Positions 58,419-64,000 of a stretch of DNA of 64,000 nucleotides are shown here, in pieces. This stretch comes from Trichoplax sp. H2 (taxonomy: Eukaryota > Placozoa > Uniplacotomia > Trichoplacea): positions 1-64,000 of the forward strand of contig NOWV01000016.1 of NCBI GenBank assembly GCA_003344405.1. Direction: 5' to 3'. How positions within the stretch are numbered: the first letter of the stretch is position 1; each line of letters opens with the position of its first letter. The position numbers were made by a program, and so were the translations under genes. Under the pieces are notes generated by a model. That model was not told where the DNA came from, made no database searches, and saw nothing but the letters and a program-made list of their open reading frames with translations.

Positions 58419-59656
58419 ACCGGACTGGAGTCCAGTCTAGAGTCATCTCAATGGTAGATCGATCCACGCCATTGTTGTGGTGTTGTCAGTATGGAGTATG
58501 AAGCGACAACAACACACTGCAAAACGCGACACTGGTAGAGTACGAAGCGGTACAGTACTGTAGTGTGACGCCACTACTGATGTCACTCTCTGTAGTTCAA
58601 CGCCACCACTGTAGTGACGTGAATCACGTGATACTTGCACTTCACTTTGGTATGACGTATGACGCGATGACTGCTGTCACAGACTCACAATACTGAGTAC
58701 GTAACCACGTCTAACTGAATTCTATCATACTGTATTACTATTTCTGTCCTGGTGTTGAAGTACTATCCCAAGCTGTCCACAGTTTACAAAATCGACAGCA
58801 TCCGTCGGTCCAGATTTTCTGTAACAGGAAAATCGCGGATGACTCTAGACCGGACTGGAGTCCAGTCTAGAGTCATCTCAATGGTAGATCGATCCACACC
58901 ATTGTTGTGGTGTTGTCAGTATGGAGTACGAAGCGACAACAACACACTGCAAAACATGACACTAGTAGAGTATGCAGCGCTACAATACTGTAGTGTGACG
59001 CCACTACTGATGTCACTCTCTGTAGTTCAACGCCACCAGTGTAGTGACGTGTAATACTTGCACTTCACTTTGGTGTCAGTATGACGCGATGACTGCTGTC
59101 ACAGACTCACAATACTGAGTACGTAACCACGTGTAACTGTATTCTAGCATACTGTATCACTATTTCTGTCCTGGCGTTCAAGTACTATCCCAAGCCGTCT
59201 ACAGTCTATAAAATCGACAGCATACGTCGGTCCAGATTTCTGTAATAGGAAAATCGCGGATGACCGGAGACCGGACTGGAGGACAGTCTAGAGTCATTGT
59301 TGTGGTGTTGTCAGTATGGAGTATGAAGCGATAACAACACACTGCAAAACACGACACTGGTAGAGTATGCAGTGGTACAGTACTGTAGTGTGACGCCACT
59401 ACTGATGTCACTCTCTGCAGTTCAACGCCACCAGTGTAGTGACGTGTAATACTTGCACTTCACTTTGGTGTCAGTATGACGCGATGACTGCTGTCACAGA
59501 CTCACAATACTGAGTACGTAACCACGTGCAACTGTATTCTACCATACTGTATCACATCTTCTGTCCTGGTGTTCAAGTACTATCCCAAGCCGTCCACAGT
59601 CTACAAAATCGACAACATCCGTCAGTCCAGATTTCTGTAATAGGAAAGTCGTGATG
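58419..59656. repeat. Three tandem copies of a ~425-bp unit
   Basis: Units begin at ACCGGACTGGAG near 58419, 58849 and 59270 and run to about 59656. Shared blocks include GTCCAGTCTAGAGTCAT, GTTGTGGTGTTGTCAGTATGG, GACAACAACACACTGCAAAA, GTGTGACGCCACTACTGATG, GACTGCTGTCACAGACTCAC and a palindromic CTGGAGTCCAG in the first two. The third unit lacks the segment with CTCAATGGTAGATCGATCCA. The repeats are more GC-rich than their surroundings. They fill most of the divergent gap between RABL6 and PTGES2. Open frames across them on both strands are repeat-derived. Confidence 0.97.
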
Positions 59657-59746
59657 TAATATTCAATCCAATTTACACAAGACCGTCTTACTTGTGCATA
59701 CTGCATCAGGGTTACCGTCCAATGCAGTAGATAGCAGCCTTACTAA

Positions 59747-61885
<2,139 letters not shown>

Positions 61886-62619
61886 AATTTTCGTACTTTA
61901 TAATAATGTATTTTCGTATGTTGTAACACTAGAATTTTACAAGTTTTTTAAACATAATTATTGCTTACTTAGGGAATTCTATTTATAATTGCTTGCGATT
62001 GTTCGTGTCACTCTGAAGGCAACAATCTCATCCTTATTGCTAGTTCGGTAACGAGTAATCTATAAATGCCTTTATTGAAATATTTATTATTTTTTAATGT
62101 ACATAACTATTTTTGATATCAATGATAGCTGCAGATATACATGCTTGTACGCACAGTCTAGTACACATTTTAATAAACAGTACTTGTTGCTATACCACGT
62201 TATATCATTTCAATGACATGTACTGGTAAAAGTTGGAATATTACCTCAAAGAAATTACCTTATTTTACATGCGCTCTTAGGCATTGGTAATAAATATTCT
62301 ACACTTACCTACTGCTACATATTCACAAAGATTATTCACTGCTACTATACTATCACTTTATTATGCCCATTGATAAGGTGGCATCTACTAGCTTCTAAAT
62401 TAAAGAATTAAAATGAAGCGTCTAGTCTAAGAACATCTCATGATAGATATTAGGATGATACATAACTAAAAGTGTAACTGTGCTGCAATACCTTGATTAA
62501 AACTTTTTAACATAATACGTAAATATACTGTATACTTTCTTAATTGATCAGTGGTAATCCTATAAAATAGTAAAACATAAAAATTGCATGCTAGAGCAAG
62601 TGATCCGTAGGTGGTAGGT
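61886..62619. other. Convergent 3'-3' gap between PTGES2 and ODAD3
   Basis: About 730 bp of AT-rich sequence, presumably 3' UTRs. No array, exon or RNA gene is recognised. Confidence 0.6.
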
Positions 62620-64000
62620 TTACTTCTTCTTCTTCTTAGATCGGATTTTCTTCTTCGTTTTAGAATCAACTATTAATTGCGACTGTCGTTTAAGCGCATC
62701 ACGTGTTACAATGTCTTCATCTTCTCCACTATCTTCCTCTTCTGCAATGTCAAGTGAATACAGTTATCATAAGTAACAATATAATTACAGCCCAAAATCA
62801 TTAGATATTTTGTTGCACTACTTATAACATGGCACTATGCTATATTAATCGTACGATTGATTGTAACTTCATCTTACCGTCATATACGTCCCCAATGCCG
62901 TAATTATTATAAACTACTGGTAGTTTAATACGAGTATTATGTTGCGGTAATTTGTTAACCAGGGTAGAATGATACTGTAAATAAATAATTAAATTTTTGG
63001 TTAATATTTACGAAATCATTGAATTTGTTTACATAATGATTCCTATAGTCGAATTTTAGTACCTCCTCCAGTTCCATTTGCTTTTCGAGTTCCTTCATAT
63101 CTCTTCCATCTAATTCTTCCATCAACTTAAGCAATTTTTGCTCGCATGTGCCCAGTAAATCTAATGTGTACTCATCTGACGTTGGCGAAAGTTGTGCTTG
63201 TGGCACATGCCCTTTAGGAACTTTAATATGGGCTAATTTATCGGCTAAATGTTCTATTCCAGCTTTAACATTAACTAATACGCGAGCAGCACGTTCTTGC
63301 CTAACTTTAGCATCTTGATATCGAGTTTCTTCTGATCCCAGATGAGCTTGAAATTCTTCAAGCATTCTTTCACCGCTCGATAATTTCGCTTCACCACTAT
63401 ATTTCATGGTCTCAAACTCTTCCTGTAACTTTTCCTTTTCTTCCCGCAAGCGAACTAAAGTTTTCTCATTGTTCGATTTGAGCTGTAGTAAATGTTGCTG
63501 AGTATTTCCTTGCGACAAGAATCTTTGAACAACTTCTTTAATGTCAGATACACCAGTGGCATCTTTAATTTTTCGCATTGCATCTTCATAGGTTGTTATT
63601 TTTCGTTCTTGTTCTTCCATATTGACTGTAGGTCTATCTAGGTTACCAATTAAGTCATCCGATTGAAGAGATGCACGTTGTAGCCGTTTCTCAACTTTTT
63701 CGTGCTGACTCTTCTTTTCTTCAGCCTGTTTCTTGTACTTGGCAAGTACGCCCTCGCGATCACGTCGCGCATCATAAGTTGAACTCTCTAGTTTAGATAG
63801 CTCGGACTAAAAATCGATAACAAAAATATAAGCATATATTAATTGATGCTGAACTAAGTATTGCACAATCAGATGTTTGCGTTTACCTTGGCAGAATCTC
63901 GAGCAATTTGAGCATCCCTGTTAGTGGCTTGAAGTTCATCATAATGCATCTTTTGGTGTTTTATTTGTTTCTCTAAGGTGTCAAGTTCATTTGGAAATGT
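62620..64000 (-). CDS. ODAD3: Outer dynein arm docking complex subunit 3 (CCDC151), 3' part, cut by the window edge
   Basis: Coiled-coil protein of motile cilia that helps attach outer dynein arms to the doublet microtubules. Exons visible on the minus strand, from the 3' end: 62620-62741 (acidic EEEDSGEDED, then a tail of five Lys before the stop), 62878-62974 (YHSTLVNKLPQHNTRIKLP), 63063-63806 (248 codons, mostly heptad-rich helix) and one starting at 63887 that continues past 64000. The large exon holds KIKDATGVSDIKEVVQRFLS, KYSGEAKLSSGERMLEEFQ and HLADKLAHIKVP, which match CCDC151 from memory better than its relative CCDC114. The start codon and N-terminal half lie beyond the window. The name is assigned by recall of these stretches. 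Confidence 0.82.

Noticed and set aside
58443-59411. Three frames on both strands (65, 100 and 70 codons) with a shared SVVASHYSTVPL segment
   Set aside because: They are translations of the three-copy 425-bp repeat; similarity between them reflects DNA duplication, not a gene family.

Overview
The window is a compact, AT-rich stretch of animal nuclear DNA. Every recognisable protein gene except one is split into small exons by short GT-AG introns. The gene set is metazoan: a mitochondrial-clan cytochrome P450, the regulatory subunit of glutamate-cysteine ligase, ODR4, RABL6, PTGES2, ZDHHC12 and a subunit of the docking complex for ciliary outer dynein arms. Gene density, exon sizes, base composition and closeness to vertebrate orthologues fit an early-branching animal best. 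I infer a placozoan (Trichoplax/Hoilungia type), although a sponge or cnidarian cannot be excluded by eye. There is no sign of bacterial, plasmid, phage or viral sequence.

Layout from left to right: 1-5541 has no gene and ends in a tract full of TACAGTAC-type words. A UAP56/DDX39B mRNA-export helicase is at 5542-9630 (+). The diflavin reductase NDOR1 is at 10465-15018 (-). Ribosomal protein L28e is at 16535-17283 (-). Eight copies of a ~170-bp repeat lie at 18579-19942. The mitochondrial-type P450 is at 21231-24609 (-). An intronless TM9SF (nonaspanin) gene is at 27254-29239 (+). GCLM is at 31082-33468 (-). Two repeat arrays lie at 34219-35770. Mitochondrial aspartyl-tRNA synthetase DARS2 is at about 36506-41278 (+). 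ZDHHC12 is at 42487-44753 (-). Two more arrays lie at 44906-46984. ODR4 is at 47680-51337 (+). RABL6 is at 52803-58196 (-). Three copies of a ~425-bp repeat lie at 58419-59656. PTGES2 is at 59795-61885 (+). The 3' part of ODAD3/CCDC151 starts at 62620 (-) and runs off the right edge.

The genes do not form an operon or a shared pathway. They are housekeeping and cell-biology genes: mRNA export, Fe-S electron supply, translation, glutathione synthesis, mitochondrial translation, palmitoylation, endomembrane cargo, Rab-like signalling and cilia. Most of them alternate in strand. The tandem repeat arrays and palindromes sit almost entirely on the 5' side of genes, in divergent gaps. All five convergent gaps (3' end facing 3' end) lack recognisable arrays. 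Four of the genes (NDOR1, RABL6, PTGES2, ZDHHC12) have human orthologues on 9q34, and several others have orthologues on 1q, 6p21 and 19p, the other arms of the MHC paralogon. The window therefore looks like a piece of an old animal linkage group.

Exon boundaries were read by hand from splice sites, reading phase and remembered family conservation. Reading phase closes across all coding exons of DDX39B, RPL28, the P450, ZDHHC12, ODR4 and PTGES2, and across DARS2 exons 2-21. The NDOR1, GCLM, RABL6 and ODAD3 maps are partly approximate. The first exon of DARS2 is not resolved.
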